Below are positions 26,073-36,040 of a stretch of 64,000 nucleotides of DNA, piece after piece; the first letter of the stretch is position 1; each line of letters begins with the position of its first letter. The notes under the pieces are model-generated. The model worked only from the letters and a program-made list of their open reading frames with translations, made no database searches and was not told the DNA's origin. The DNA is from Blautia obeum ATCC 29174. Its GTDB lineage: Bacteria; Bacillota; Clostridia; Lachnospirales; Lachnospiraceae. Both the position numbers and the translations under genes were made by a program. The stretch covers positions 3,199,001 to 3,263,000 of the forward strand of contig NZ_CP102265.1 of NCBI RefSeq assembly GCF_025147765.1. The letters are read 5' to 3'.

Positions 26073-26489
26073 TTATTTCTTTTTAGGTCTCTTAGCACCA
26101 TATTTGGAGCGGGCCTGTTTTCTGTTAGCTACACCTGCAGTATCCAGTGTACCTCTGATGATGTGGTATCTGGTACCAGGTAAGTCCTTAACACGTCCAC
26201 CACGGATAAGAACTACACTATGTTCCTGAAGGTTGTGACCTTCTCCTGGGATATAGCTTGTTACTTCGATTCCATTGGAAAGACGAACTCTGGCAATCTT
26301 TCTAAGAGCTGAGTTAGGTTTTTTAGGTGTTGCAGTTTTAACTGCTGTACAAACTCCACGTTTCTGTGGTGCAGACTGTTCAACAGCTTTCTTTCTTAAA
26401 GAGTTGAATGTTCTCTGCAGAGCCGGTGCTGTAGATTTCTTTACAGCTGTCTGACGTCCTTTTCTTACTAACTGGTTGAATGTTGGCAT
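26073..26489 (-). CDS. rpsL: Ribosomal protein S12
   Basis: A 138-residue decoding-centre protein. The TATPKKPNSALRKIARVRL block carries the wild-type Lys found in streptomycin-sensitive strains, so no resistance change is visible there. It is the first gene of the str unit, behind a consensus promoter. Confidence 0.97.
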   Translation of the reverse strand: MPTFNQLVRKGRQTAVKKSTAPALQRTFNSLRKKAVEQSAPQKRGVCTAVKTATPKKPNSALRKIARVRLSNGIEVTSYIPGEGHNLQEHSVVLIRGGRVKDLPGTRYHIIRGTLDTAGVANRKQARSKYGAKRPKKK

Positions 26490-26601
26490 TCCATTTCACC
26501 TCCCGATTATTTTCTCCATGGTTAGTCATGGGGTAGCGCGGTTGCTATTGTCAAATGAATATTGCGCACAAAAAAACAGCGTTCCTGTTGCACGCTTGCT
26601 C

Positions 26602-26630
26602 ATTATATCCCGTAAAAATGCAGCTGTCAA
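26602..26630 (-). promoter_or_regulatory. str operon promoter
   Basis: Minus strand TTGACA (26625-26630), 17-bp spacer, TATAAT (26602-26607): a full consensus SigA promoter about 110 nt before rpsL. The leader between them has no recognised fold. Confidence 0.9.
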
Positions 26631-26761
26631 GGCATTTTACAGGATTTTTTCGTTATTTTACGAAATCCTTATTATTGCATTTTAAGACATCTCTGCTTAT
26701 AATAAAAAAAAGTAATTTTCACTTTATTTGTTTACATCTATAATATAGGAAAGGATTTTTT

Positions 26762-27091
26762 ATGAAAAACAAAATCACCCCATCTGTTATCCTGCTTATC
26801 ATTACCGTGATCTTCTTTATTGCCGGTATCTTTTTCATGGGAATCCAGGCCAGACAACAAATTTCGGATACTGAGCAAAGCCTTGATGCTTTCATTTCCC
26901 AGGTAAAAGACAAACAGCAGGCGTTAAACGACGCACAAACTTCTTTTTCATCCGCTGTCAAAGAAAAAAAAGATCTTCTGAATTATCGCCAGCAAAAAGC
27001 TTCCGGTCGGCAGACTGCTGTGCAGGAGCATCGCGATACTCAGGAGTCATCCGAAGCTGTCACTTCCGTTTTCAGTCAGGACCACAGCTGA
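26762..27091 (+). CDS. Membrane-anchored coiled-coil protein
   Basis: A 109-residue protein with one N-terminal hydrophobic helix (about 8-29, ILLIITVIFFIAGIFFMGIQ) and an extracellular region predicted to be a coiled coil (30-85) with a polar Ser/Gln-rich tail. No family is recognised. It lies 66 nt before a secreted beta-lactamase-like protein with a similar N-terminal helix and coiled coil, so the two may form one envelope unit. Both run against the flanking translation genes. Confidence 0.7.
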   Translation: MKNKITPSVILLIITVIFFIAGIFFMGIQARQQISDTEQSLDAFISQVKDKQQALNDAQTSFSSAVKEKKDLLNYRQQKASGRQTAVQEHRDTQESSEAVTSVFSQDHS

Positions 27092-27157
27092 TTCCAGAGA
27101 TATTTTATAAGATATTTACTATAGAAAGAACTCTTACATACAGAAAGGATTTATATA

Positions 27158-28228
27158 ATGAAAAATAGCAAGCACAAAAAGCCATTTCTTCTTTATACGA
27201 TCATCATCATCCTCGCGCTTGTCATTCTCGCACTTGGCGGGCTGACACTCTACTCTTTTCAGGATCTTGCTTCTCTCCGTTCAAAAGTCACTGATCTCCA
27301 GAATACAGTACAGGAAATTTCTGATACATCAGCAGAACTGATCAGTCAGGCAAAGGAACTAGGTAGTCTGAACGATCAACTGGAATCCTCAAATGATTCT
27401 GAAACAGATTCCTCCGTTGATTCTTCACAGGATGTACAGGAAGAAGGGACTATTTCTCCTTCCCATTCTTCTGAGTCTTCCACTGACGAAAGTCTGAACA
27501 GTCTTCTCGCTCAGATTAAACCGCTCCTTCCTCAGAACAATGGCACCTGGTCCGTATATGTATGCAACCTTATGAAAAATACAGAAGGTGTGATTGACGA
27601 TCAGCCCATGCAGGCTGCCAGTCTGATCAAACTTTTTATTATGGGTACTGTTTACGAAAATTATGAATCTCTCTCCGAAACTTATGGTGCTGATACACTG
27701 AACAGTTATTTGAATTCAATGATTACCGTAAGTGATAACGATGCGGCAAATAAACTTGTAAATATGCTTGGTGATGGCGATGATGAAACCGGTATGCGTG
27801 CTGTGAATGCATTTTGTGCTTCTCATGGATACTCCAGCACTTCAATGGGACGTCTCCTTCTCCAGAGTAATGAATATGGTGATAATTACACTTCCGTCAG
27901 TGATTGCGGTCATTTTCTGAAGGAAATCTATCAGAGCAATGCCGGCACTGCCAAATCCACTCTTGCGCATACAGATGCAATGTATTCTCTTCTCAAAATG
28001 CAGCAGCGCAGAAATAAAATTCCTGCCAACCTTCCAGATGGAGTAAAAGTTGCCAACAAAACCGGAGAGTTGGATGATGTCGAAAATGATGCCGGAATCA
28101 TTTACAATACCGCCAAAAACATCGATCTGGTTGTCTGCTTTATGTCGCAGGATCTCACCGACAGTAGTGAAGCACAGGCAGTAATCGCACAGGATGCTCG
28201 TCTGATCTATGGTTATTACAACGAATGA
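27158..28228 (+). CDS. Secreted class A beta-lactamase-like serine hydrolase
   Basis: A 356-residue protein anchored by an N-terminal helix (about 9-32), then a coiled coil (40-72) and a Ser-rich linker (75-115). The last 240 residues form a penicillin-binding/beta-lactamase fold with the three signature elements in order: SLIK (SxxK, about 154), SDN (about 191) and KTG (about 301). The omega-loop Glu of true beta-lactamases is not evident to me, so it may act as a peptidase or have a wall role and not give resistance. It ends in a bidirectional terminator. Confidence 0.85.
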   Translation: MKNSKHKKPFLLYTIIIILALVILALGGLTLYSFQDLASLRSKVTDLQNTVQEISDTSAELISQAKELGSLNDQLESSNDSETDSSVDSSQDVQEEGTISPSHSSESSTDESLNSLLAQIKPLLPQNNGTWSVYVCNLMKNTEGVIDDQPMQAASLIKLFIMGTVYENYESLSETYGADTLNSYLNSMITVSDNDAANKLVNMLGDGDDETGMRAVNAFCASHGYSSTSMGRLLLQSNEYGDNYTSVSDCGHFLKEIYQSNAGTAKSTLAHTDAMYSLLKMQQRRNKIPANLPDGVKVANKTGELDDVENDAGIIYNTAKNIDLVVCFMSQDLTDSSEAQAVIAQDARLIYGYYNE

Positions 28229-28242
28229 TCATTTTTCACAGC

Positions 28243-28284
28243 AAAAAACCTGTCATTCCGAATTTTCGGTCTGACAGGTTTTTC
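28243..28284. terminator. Bidirectional terminator
   Basis: AACCTGTCA / TGACAGGTT stem with A run on one side and T run on the other, between the convergent genes. Confidence 0.85.
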
Positions 28285-29514
28285 TTATTCTTCTTGCTTA
28301 TCTTCCTCATATGACATTTCCCAGATATCCGCAAAAACAGCAAGCGGACAATCTGTCAAAAGACACATCAGCAAAAAACATTCATATGGATTTACTATGT
28401 AGATCTCACTCATTCCGCATTTCTTAAGAATTTCCTGAATCTCCTCAAGAAAATGATGATAACGATTATACGGATCATCATCCTGCATCTCCTGTGAAAT
28501 GATAAAGAACTCTAATGTAATCAGATCAAAGCGCTCTACTGGAAATTTATGATTCAATATACTGTTGATTCTCTGTCTGCTGAATCGCTTCTGACTGAAA
28601 TGTTTCGCCAGAATAGATGCCGACATCTTTTTAAGATTTCCCATTTTATTTACAGGAATTCCACTGCAGATAACTTTTTCCACATCTGAATCCGTAATAT
28701 CTGAAATATTCCACACCTTATTGCGGGATTTTTCCACCTCATCCCCCTGATACATCTTCGCGATGATTTCTTTTGCATGAGTAAGGAGACGGACAAATTC
28801 CTGATAGGCCTGACTTTTCTCGGACATCGGATCATCTGCTCCAACTTTCACATACGCCAGATAACGAAGCAGTTTATCCTCTGTATCAAGACAGATTTTT
28901 CCCGAATAAACCTGTGGAGCTTCTGTATAACTCTCATCTGGTTCCAGCTCTTCATAGCGTTTCTTAAGTTCTTCTGCCCTATGATAACCAAGCTGCTGCG
29001 AATAACAGTACCAGTAGATTACCTCATCCGGATTATGGAAATCAAAATCCTGTTCCCGCAAAACCCTTGTCAGAAAATCGGATACATCTTCTGCACTCAT
29101 GCGCAATCCAAAACCCAATAAAAAAACAGTTTCTCTTTTTACCGAAGCCTGTGTCAGCCAGTTATTTACCAACGATGTCAGTTTTGTCGAAGTTGGATTC
29201 ATAGATTTCGGTGTACAAGTCTCATGAAATGATTCGATCACAATATCTCTGTAAATATCCTGTGTGACTTCGTTATAAGGTTCTTCCAATCCTGCACGTT
29301 CATAAATATAACGTTTCAGATGATCTCCAAAAGACACGAGTTCCATTTCTTTATATAAATAATGAAAAATAACATCTGCATCCTCATCCTCAAAGCCATC
29401 CAGACTGACAACCTGACGAAATCTCTGTGCAGCTTTTCTCGTAAATTCAAAGTCTTTTACAGAATCAAATGCCACTGTCTGCTCAAAATCAAGATCCTGC
29501 ATTCTGTTTTTCAT
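28285..29514 (-). CDS. Conserved hypothetical protein linked to STPK/PP2C pair
   Basis: A 409-residue soluble, acidic, mostly helical protein with no signal peptide or membrane segment and no motif I recognise. Its ATG shares one base with the PP2C stop codon (TAATG), with GAGGGTG as ribosome site, so it is translated with the phosphatase. The tight linkage to a Ser/Thr kinase and phosphatase suggests it is their substrate or effector, but nothing in the sequence shows the activity. The C-terminal half has several 'NPYE', 'DDPYNRYHHF' type aromatic patches. Confidence 0.75.
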   Translation of the reverse strand: MKNRMQDLDFEQTVAFDSVKDFEFTRKAAQRFRQVVSLDGFEDEDADVIFHYLYKEMELVSFGDHLKRYIYERAGLEEPYNEVTQDIYRDIVIESFHETCTPKSMNPTSTKLTSLVNNWLTQASVKRETVFLLGFGLRMSAEDVSDFLTRVLREQDFDFHNPDEVIYWYCYSQQLGYHRAEELKKRYEELEPDESYTEAPQVYSGKICLDTEDKLLRYLAYVKVGADDPMSEKSQAYQEFVRLLTHAKEIIAKMYQGDEVEKSRNKVWNISDITDSDVEKVICSGIPVNKMGNLKKMSASILAKHFSQKRFSRQRINSILNHKFPVERFDLITLEFFIISQEMQDDDPYNRYHHFLEEIQEILKKCGMSEIYIVNPYECFLLMCLLTDCPLAVFADIWEMSYEEDKQEE

Positions 29515-30338
29515 TATATATCACCCTCATTCTGCCTGTGAAACCAATTTAACACTCGTCTGAACATATTGCGTGGCTGCTCCATGATCTCACATAAAAC
29601 AACTGTAATATTATCTCTTCCACCCTTTTTCAGAGCTCTGTCCACGAGAATCTCTACGGTTTTTGCCACTGGAATATCCCTGCTGAGTATATCCGCGATT
29701 TCTCCGTCTGAAAGCATATCTGTGATTCCATCAGAACAAAGCAGGAAGCGATCCCCTATTTTAATTTCCTGCCTGCTGATCGACGGTTCCAGCTGCAGAT
29801 TTTCTTCTTCCATCCCAAGATACTGTGTTAATGGTGCCTTTCCAAACAAACTGCGCCCCAGGACGTGGTCTTGTGAAATCTGATAAAATTTCTCACGGTC
29901 TGATTTATAGATCCGGCTGTCTCCAAGATTGCAGCTATAAACAGCATCTTCTGCAAAGGCAAGTAATGCTGCCGTTGTTCCCATGCTGTTGATCTTATTT
30001 GTCCTGCCGTAATCGCAGATAGCCTGATTCATACTTTCACAGATTTCATTCAGGAATTCTTCCGGATCATTCCGTATTCCATCTTTTGCAGTTTTAAAAT
30101 GTTCGCCACAGGCTTCTGCCGCAAGAAAAGCAGCCATCTCGCCACAGCTCTCACCTCCCATGCCATCAAAAACAGCAAGCAGCGGATATTCCGATTGTTT
30201 CATATATCCGCTTCGAATATGGCTCATTCCCTGATTCTGAGCCTCCAGACTATCACCGCAGCACCAGAAATTATCTTCATTATTATTGCGGATTTTTCCT
30301 ATATGGCATGTATATGCATATTCAATCTGATAGGCCAT
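29514..30338 (-). CDS. PP2C-family Ser/Thr protein phosphatase
   Basis: A 274-residue metal-dependent phosphatase. PPM motifs are present in order: RNNNEDNF (about 17-24), VFDGMGGESCGE (about 57), MGTTAA, NLGDSRIY, SQDHVLG, LLCSDGITDML and GGRDNITVV. The metal-binding Asp residues are all there. It lies 13 nt after the kinase gene and overlaps the next gene by 1 nt. It probably reverses phosphorylation by the adjacent kinase. Confidence 0.95.
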   Translation of the reverse strand: MAYQIEYAYTCHIGKIRNNNEDNFWCCGDSLEAQNQGMSHIRSGYMKQSEYPLLAVFDGMGGESCGEMAAFLAAEACGEHFKTAKDGIRNDPEEFLNEICESMNQAICDYGRTNKINSMGTTAALLAFAEDAVYSCNLGDSRIYKSDREKFYQISQDHVLGRSLFGKAPLTQYLGMEEENLQLEPSISRQEIKIGDRFLLCSDGITDMLSDGEIADILSRDIPVAKTVEILVDRALKKGGRDNITVVLCEIMEQPRNMFRRVLNWFHRQNEGDI

Positions 30339-30351
30339 ATTCCGTCCTTTC

Positions 30352-32118
30352 TTATGATGCTGAATTTTCTGAGCTGCTGTCTGAAGAAAGATTCAGTTCA
30401 TTCTTATATTCCTCTGCACGATTCAGATACTTTTCGCCTCTGCTGACGTATTCATCATTATTTGTCTCATTGTCATGACAACGGTTATTTTCATCAATCC
30501 ATCGGACAAGCTTTCCATCATCATAATAATAACGGTCTATTTTCTGCTGTCCTTCTTTTATATCTCCGGATGTACTGCTGTCTGACCAAATATATGCAAA
30601 AAACAGTTCATTCTTCCAGTAATAGTATTCTTCATACTGATTATCCTTCGAAAGGGATGGATAGATAAGGATCTTCCTTACCTGCCAGCTGCCATCATCC
30701 AGCTGTTTCAGGTAGCTGATCTTTCCATCCTCTTCTGAACCGATCCAGCTGTAATCATTCAGATTATCACTGATCTCTGTTGCCTGCGTCTGTATTTTTT
30801 CCAGTGTCTCCTGCAACTGCTTACTTTCTGCAGTCTGAACAGTTTCCGTTACAGACTGTTTCAAACGCTGCAGTTCCGCATTTTCCCTCAAAAGCCAGAT
30901 AAATACACCCACGATCACACAGACTGCAGCAAACATGATAATAACCGCAGCAACCAGTGGCTCAAATTTCTTTTTTGCTCTCTTTTTGGCTTTTTTTGCT
31001 GATAGCGGTCTTTCCTGATTGTTTTTGCGTACAATCACTGTCCCTTCTGTCTCTGCTTTCATTTGGGACTGCTGGATTGCTTGTTTTCGGTCTTTCTGTG
31101 GCGTTCTTTGCTGAGATTTGTGCTGCACCTTCTGTGGATTTATTTTCCCCGGTGCATGTTCAAGCTCCTGCGTTTTACGTACATGCGCTGTTTTTGCAGA
31201 TGAACTTCCTGTTTTTACTCTCTCCAATGCTTCACGAAATTCCACTGCATTGGCATAACGTTCTTCCCGGTCAAACGCACATGCTTTGAGAATCACCTCC
31301 GCAAACGCATCGCCTGCTTCTGCCGGTCTAGGGAGTTTCTCCCCGGCCATACGTTTATTCAAAGCATTTTCTTTATCTCTGTATGTAATCAGCTGTTTTT
31401 CCAGGCTGATAAACGGAAGTCTGTTGTGATTCCGAAGTTTGTATAAAACAATTCCAAGCGAATAAATGTCTACTCTTGAATCATAAGCTTCACCTTTATA
31501 CATTTCCGGAGCCATATAAGAATAGGTACCCTTCTTTGAAAGTCCGCTCATAGTGCGTTCCAGTTCACGGGCAATACCAAAGTCTCCAAGTTTAAATTCT
31601 CCAAACCTGGATACAAAAATATTTTCAGGTTTGATATCTCTGTGAATAATATTCTGACATTGACAGTATTCCAATGCTTTACACAGATCAATACCAAGGC
31701 GGAGCACATCATCTTCCGAAAGTGCGCGTCCTGCACAATATTCCATAAAGCTGGTCAGATATTCCATCCGGATATAAATATCCCATCCAATGTCATCCAG
31801 ATATTCTACTACTTTATAATCTTCAACAGAAACCACATGAGAATTTCCTCTGAAATATTCCATGGTACTGACTTCCTGAATACATTCATCAACAAGTCCC
31901 TGAAAATATTCTTTCACTGACTGTTCATTCGGGCTTTCAGAACGAACGCTGCTTAATTCCCCGGGATTTGAGGGAATCGTGATAACTTTAATCGCAGAAT
32001 AAAATGTCGTTCCCTGCTCACTTCGACAAGCTTTATAAACTTTACCGAAAGATCCTTCTCCAATCTTTTCTGTAATCTTCCATTCCGGCCATACAGAAAC
32101 CGGCAGTTGCTTATCCAT
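30352..32118 (-). CDS. Membrane Ser/Thr protein kinase with novel extracellular domain
   Basis: A 588-residue kinase. The catalytic domain (about 10-290) has GEGSFGKVYKA, the Lys of AIKV, HRDIKPENIF, KLGDFGIA and GTYSYMAPEMY, all active-site residues being present. A basic linker (300-385) leads to a transmembrane helix (about 388-412). The extracellular part of about 170 residues is a coiled coil plus a tyrosine-rich segment (YEEYYYWKNELFFAYIW) and not the PASTA repeats of PrkC-type kinases. The different outer domain implies a different cue. It forms an operon with a PP2C phosphatase and an unknown protein, downstream of rpoC but after its terminator. Confidence 0.93.
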   Translation of the reverse strand: MDKQLPVSVWPEWKITEKIGEGSFGKVYKACRSEQGTTFYSAIKVITIPSNPGELSSVRSESPNEQSVKEYFQGLVDECIQEVSTMEYFRGNSHVVSVEDYKVVEYLDDIGWDIYIRMEYLTSFMEYCAGRALSEDDVLRLGIDLCKALEYCQCQNIIHRDIKPENIFVSRFGEFKLGDFGIARELERTMSGLSKKGTYSYMAPEMYKGEAYDSRVDIYSLGIVLYKLRNHNRLPFISLEKQLITYRDKENALNKRMAGEKLPRPAEAGDAFAEVILKACAFDREERYANAVEFREALERVKTGSSSAKTAHVRKTQELEHAPGKINPQKVQHKSQQRTPQKDRKQAIQQSQMKAETEGTVIVRKNNQERPLSAKKAKKRAKKKFEPLVAAVIIMFAAVCVIVGVFIWLLRENAELQRLKQSVTETVQTAESKQLQETLEKIQTQATEISDNLNDYSWIGSEEDGKISYLKQLDDGSWQVRKILIYPSLSKDNQYEEYYYWKNELFFAYIWSDSSTSGDIKEGQQKIDRYYYDDGKLVRWIDENNRCHDNETNNDEYVSRGEKYLNRAEEYKNELNLSSDSSSENSAS

Positions 32119-32272
32119 CTTCCCCCTCCTTTCCCGGTAATCTCCTATATTTCAGAGTTTTTTATTTATTTTAAATATTAATTAGCTTCATTATAGCATG
32201 CAAATAAATCCATGTCTGTAATTTTCGATATTCTTCCAGTTTTTTTCATACAATATTTATATTTTTCCATAT

Positions 32273-32306
32273 AAAAATCCCCCGACCACCAAAATGGTCA
32301 GGGGAT
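32273..32306 (-). terminator. rpoC terminator
   Basis: ATCCCCTGACCA / GGTGGTCGGGGGAT-type stem followed by TTTTT on the minus strand. Confidence 0.9.
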
Positions 32307-32325
32307 GTCTGTGAATAATAATTAA

Positions 32326-35300
32326 TTATTCCTCTGTATCGTCAGTGTTTTCTTCTGCATTGATGATTTCATCGTCTGCAGCATCAACAGTTTCTTCCAG
32401 TGTGATCGTTTCTTCGTCTTCCGGAAGGCTTTCTGCAGTTTCTTCATCCACTGTCGGTGCCTCTTCCGGCATGCCTGTATCCAACTGGATATCTCTGTAA
32501 CGTTTCAGACCTGTACCTGCTGGAATCAGTTTACCAATGATAACGTTTTCCTTCAGACCAACCAGGTGGTCAACCTTACCTTTGATTGCAGCCTCTGTCA
32601 GGACTTTTGTTGTTTCCTGGAAGGATGCCGCTGACAGGAAGGAATCTGTTGCCAGAGAAGCTTTGGTAATACCAAGCATTACCTGCTTTCCTTCTGCCGG
32701 TTTCTTTCCTTCTTTCTCAAGGTTTTCATTAACTTCCTCAAATTCAAGAACATCTACAAGTGTTCCCGGAAGGAATTCTGTATCTCCATTGTCTTCGATA
32801 CGAATCTTCTTCAGCATCTGACGAACCAGAACCTCGATATGCTTATCACTGATTTCTACACCCTGGAGACGATATACTCTCTGAACTTCACGGATCATGT
32901 AATCCTGAACAGCACGAACACCTTTAATTCTCAGGATATCATGTGGATTTACACTACCTTCTGTAAGTTCATCACCAGCTTCAAGAACCTGTCCGTCTGC
33001 AATCTTGATACGAGATCCATAAGGGATCAGATATGTCTTGGAATCTCCGTTCTCCGGATTTGTTACAATGATCTCACGTTTTTTCTTTGTGTCGTTGATG
33101 ACAGCAACACCAGGAATTTCTGTGATAATAGCAAGACCTTTCGGTTTTCTTGCCTCAAAAAGCTCCTCAACTCGAGGAAGACCCTGAGTGATATCTCCAC
33201 CGGCTACACCACCACTATGGAATGTACGCATAGTCAGCTGTGTACCAGGCTCACCGATAGACTGCGCAGCAATAATACCAACAGCCTCACCAACCTGAAC
33301 AGCTTCACCAGTTGCCATGTTTGCACCATAACATTTTGCGCAGACACCAACCTTACACTTACAGGTCAGAATTGTACGGATCTTGACTTCTTCGATCGGT
33401 CCACCAGTTTTGCTTACACCTTCACTCATGATACGTGCAGCACGTCTTGGGGTGATCATATGGTTTGCCTTAACAAGAACTTCACCATCTTTATTTGTGA
33501 TAGTCTCACATGCAAAACGACCTGTGATACGTTCCTGAAGGTTTTCGATTTCTTCTTTTCCATCCATGAAGCCTTTGACATACATACCAGAGATTTCCGG
33601 TCTGTTTTCGCAGCAGTCTGTCTCACGAACGATCAGTTCCTGAGATACATCAACCATTCGTCTGGTCAGGTATCCAGAGTCGGCTGTACGAAGTGCTGTA
33701 TCGGACATACCTTTACGAGCACCATGTGCAGACATGAAGTATTCCAGTACTTCAAGACCTTCACGGAAGTTTGACTTGATAGGAAGCTCGATCGTATGAC
33801 CAGTTGTATCGGCCATCAGACCACGCATACCTGCAAGCTGTTTGATCTGTTTATCAGAACCACGGGCACCGGAGTCAGCCATCATGAAGATATTGTTATA
33901 TTTATCAAGACCATCCAGAAGTGCTTTTGTAAGCTCATCATCAGTCTTCTTCCATGTTTCAACAACTTCTTTGTAACGCTCTTCTTCAGTAATAAGACCA
34001 CGCTTATAGTTCTTTGTGATTTTGTCTACGATATTCTGCGCATTCTGGATCATCTCAGGTTTCTGAGGCGGCACAGTCATATCAGAAATGGATACGGTCA
34101 TCGCTGCACGTGTAGAGTACTTGTAACCTGTAGCCTTGATAGAATCAAGAACTTCTGCTGTCTTGGTAGCTCCGTGTGTATTAATAACTTTTTCCAGAAT
34201 TTTCTTCAGCTGTTTCTTACCAACCAGGAAATCAACTTCCAGAAGAAGTTCATTACCCGGAATGCTTCTGTCTACGAATCCAAGATCCTGAGGAAGGATT
34301 TCATTAAACAGGAAACGTCCAAGTGTAGACTCTACAATACCAGTCATTTCTGTTCCATCAGGCATTGTCTTTGTAATACGAACCTTAATTCTGGACTGAA
34401 GAGTAATAACCTTATTTTCATAAGCAAGAATTGCTTCATTAACGCTCTTGAAGAACTTACCTTCTCCCGGATTTCCAGGTCTCTCCTGTGTCAGGTAGTA
34501 GATACCAAGGACCATATCCTGTGAAGGAACGGCTACCGGTCCACCATCTGAAGGTTTCAGAAGGTTGTTCGGTGAGAGCAGAAGGAAACGGCACTCTGCC
34601 TGAGCTTCCTGAGAAAGTGGAAGATGAACAGCCATCTGGTCACCATCGAAGTCAGCGTTGAACGCAGTACAAACAAGTGGATGAAGCTTGATAGCTTTAC
34701 CTTCTACAAGAATCGGCTCAAACGCCTGGATACCCAGACGATGCAGTGTAGGTGCACGGTTCAGCATAACCGGATGTTCTTTGATAACATCTTCGAGGAC
34801 ATCCCAGACTTCCGGCTGAAGTTTTTCAACCATCTTCTTAGCATTCTTGATGTTATGAGAAGTTCCGTTTGCAACCAACTCTTTCATTACGAAAGGTTTG
34901 AACAGTTCGATTGCCATTTCTTTCGGAAGACCACACTGATAGATTTTCAGTTCCGGTCCAACGACGATAACAGAACGTCCGGAGTAGTCAACTCGTTTAC
35001 CGAGCAGGTTCTGACGGAAACGTCCGGATTTACCTTTCAACATGTCAGAAAGGGATTTCAAAGCTCTGTTTCCAGGGCCTGTTACCGGACGGCCACGACG
35101 GCCGTTATCAATCAGAGCATCTACAGCTTCCTGAAGCATACGTTTCTCATTGCGGACGATGATGTCCGGCGCCCCCAGCTCCAGAAGACGTTTCAGACGA
35201 TTGTTACGGTTGATAATTCTTCTGTACAGATCATTCAGGTCAGATGTTGCAAAACGTCCACCATCCAGCTGTACCATAGGACGCAGATCCGGCGGAATAA

Positions 35301-36024
35301 CCGGGATTGCAGTCATGATCATCCACTCAGGACGGTTTCCTGATTCGCGGAAAGACTCTACAACTTCCAGTCTCTTGATGATTCTGGCACGTTTCTGTCC
35401 GGTTGCATCAACAAGTTCAGCTTTCAGTTCAGCAGCGTCTTTTTCAAGATCAATTGCTTTGAGCAGTTCCATAATGGATTCTGCTCCCATACCTACACGG
35501 AAATTATATCCATATGCTTCACGAGCATCCTGATACTCTTTCTCTGTAAGTACCTGCTTGTACTGAAGTCCGGAATCAGCCGGATCCAGTACGATATAGT
35601 TAGCAAAGTATAAAACTTTTTCCAATGTTCTCGGCGACAGATCAAGGATCAGTCCCATACGGGACGGAATACCCTTGAAATACCAGATATGGGATACCGG
35701 AGCAGCAAGCTCGATATGGCCCATACGTTCTCTTCTGACAGATGCTTTTGTAACTTCTACACCGCATCGGTCACAGACAACACCTTTATAACGGATTTTT
35801 TTATATTTACCACAATGGCACTCCCAGTCCTTACTTGGCCCGAAAATTCTTTCACAGAAAAGTCCGTCCTTCTCCGGTTTCAGAGTACGGTAGTTGATGG
35901 TTTCCGGTTTCGTTACCTCACCTCTGGACCACTCTCTGATCTTCTCAGGGGACGCCAGTCCAATCTTGATGGCATCGAAAGTCATTGGCTGATATGTTTC
36001 ATTTGATGTGGTTGATTCTGCCAT
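32326..36024 (-). CDS. rpoC: RNA polymerase beta' subunit
   Basis: About 1232 residues. The N-terminal zinc site (CHCGKYKKIRYKGVVCDRCG), the catalytic NADFDGDQMAVHLPLS block, the bridge-helix region and second zinc site (CKCKVGVCAKCYG) are visible. The open frame reaches into rpoB, but the ATG at 36022-36024 starts MAESTTSNETYQPMTFD after an AGGGGA site, 16 nt beyond the rpoB stop, and is preferred. The C-terminus is a long acidic tail (Glu/Asp-rich, about 50 residues). Confidence 0.97.
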   Translation of the reverse strand: MAESTTSNETYQPMTFDAIKIGLASPEKIREWSRGEVTKPETINYRTLKPEKDGLFCERIFGPSKDWECHCGKYKKIRYKGVVCDRCGVEVTKASVRRERMGHIELAAPVSHIWYFKGIPSRMGLILDLSPRTLEKVLYFANYIVLDPADSGLQYKQVLTEKEYQDAREAYGYNFRVGMGAESIMELLKAIDLEKDAAELKAELVDATGQKRARIIKRLEVVESFRESGNRPEWMIMTAIPVIPPDLRPMVQLDGGRFATSDLNDLYRRIINRNNRLKRLLELGAPDIIVRNEKRMLQEAVDALIDNGRRGRPVTGPGNRALKSLSDMLKGKSGRFRQNLLGKRVDYSGRSVIVVGPELKIYQCGLPKEMAIELFKPFVMKELVANGTSHNIKNAKKMVEKLQPEVWDVLEDVIKEHPVMLNRAPTLHRLGIQAFEPILVEGKAIKLHPLVCTAFNADFDGDQMAVHLPLSQEAQAECRFLLLSPNNLLKPSDGGPVAVPSQDMVLGIYYLTQERPGNPGEGKFFKSVNEAILAYENKVITLQSRIKVRITKTMPDGTEMTGIVESTLGRFLFNEILPQDLGFVDRSIPGNELLLEVDFLVGKKQLKKILEKVINTHGATKTAEVLDSIKATGYKYSTRAAMTVSISDMTVPPQKPEMIQNAQNIVDKITKNYKRGLITEEERYKEVVETWKKTDDELTKALLDGLDKYNNIFMMADSGARGSDKQIKQLAGMRGLMADTTGHTIELPIKSNFREGLEVLEYFMSAHGARKGMSDTALRTADSGYLTRRMVDVSQELIVRETDCCENRPEISGMYVKGFMDGKEEIENLQERITGRFACETITNKDGEVLVKANHMITPRRAARIMSEGVSKTGGPIEEVKIRTILTCKCKVGVCAKCYGANMATGEAVQVGEAVGIIAAQSIGEPGTQLTMRTFHSGGVAGGDITQGLPRVEELFEARKPKGLAIITEIPGVAVINDTKKKREIIVTNPENGDSKTYLIPYGSRIKIADGQVLEAGDELTEGSVNPHDILRIKGVRAVQDYMIREVQRVYRLQGVEISDKHIEVLVRQMLKKIRIEDNGDTEFLPGTLVDVLEFEEVNENLEKEGKKPAEGKQVMLGITKASLATDSFLSAASFQETTKVLTEAAIKGKVDHLVGLKENVIIGKLIPAGTGLKRYRDIQLDTGMPEEAPTVDEETAESLPEDEETITLEETVDAADDEIINAEENTDDTEE

Positions 36025-36040
36025 GTATTCTTTCCCCTTT

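Noticed and set aside
26073..26489. Streptomycin-resistance change in rpsL
   Set aside because: The KKPNS region reads wild type.
32839..35343. Plus-strand frames opposite rpoC
   Set aside because: Same reason: antisense to conserved coding sequence with no protein-like composition.
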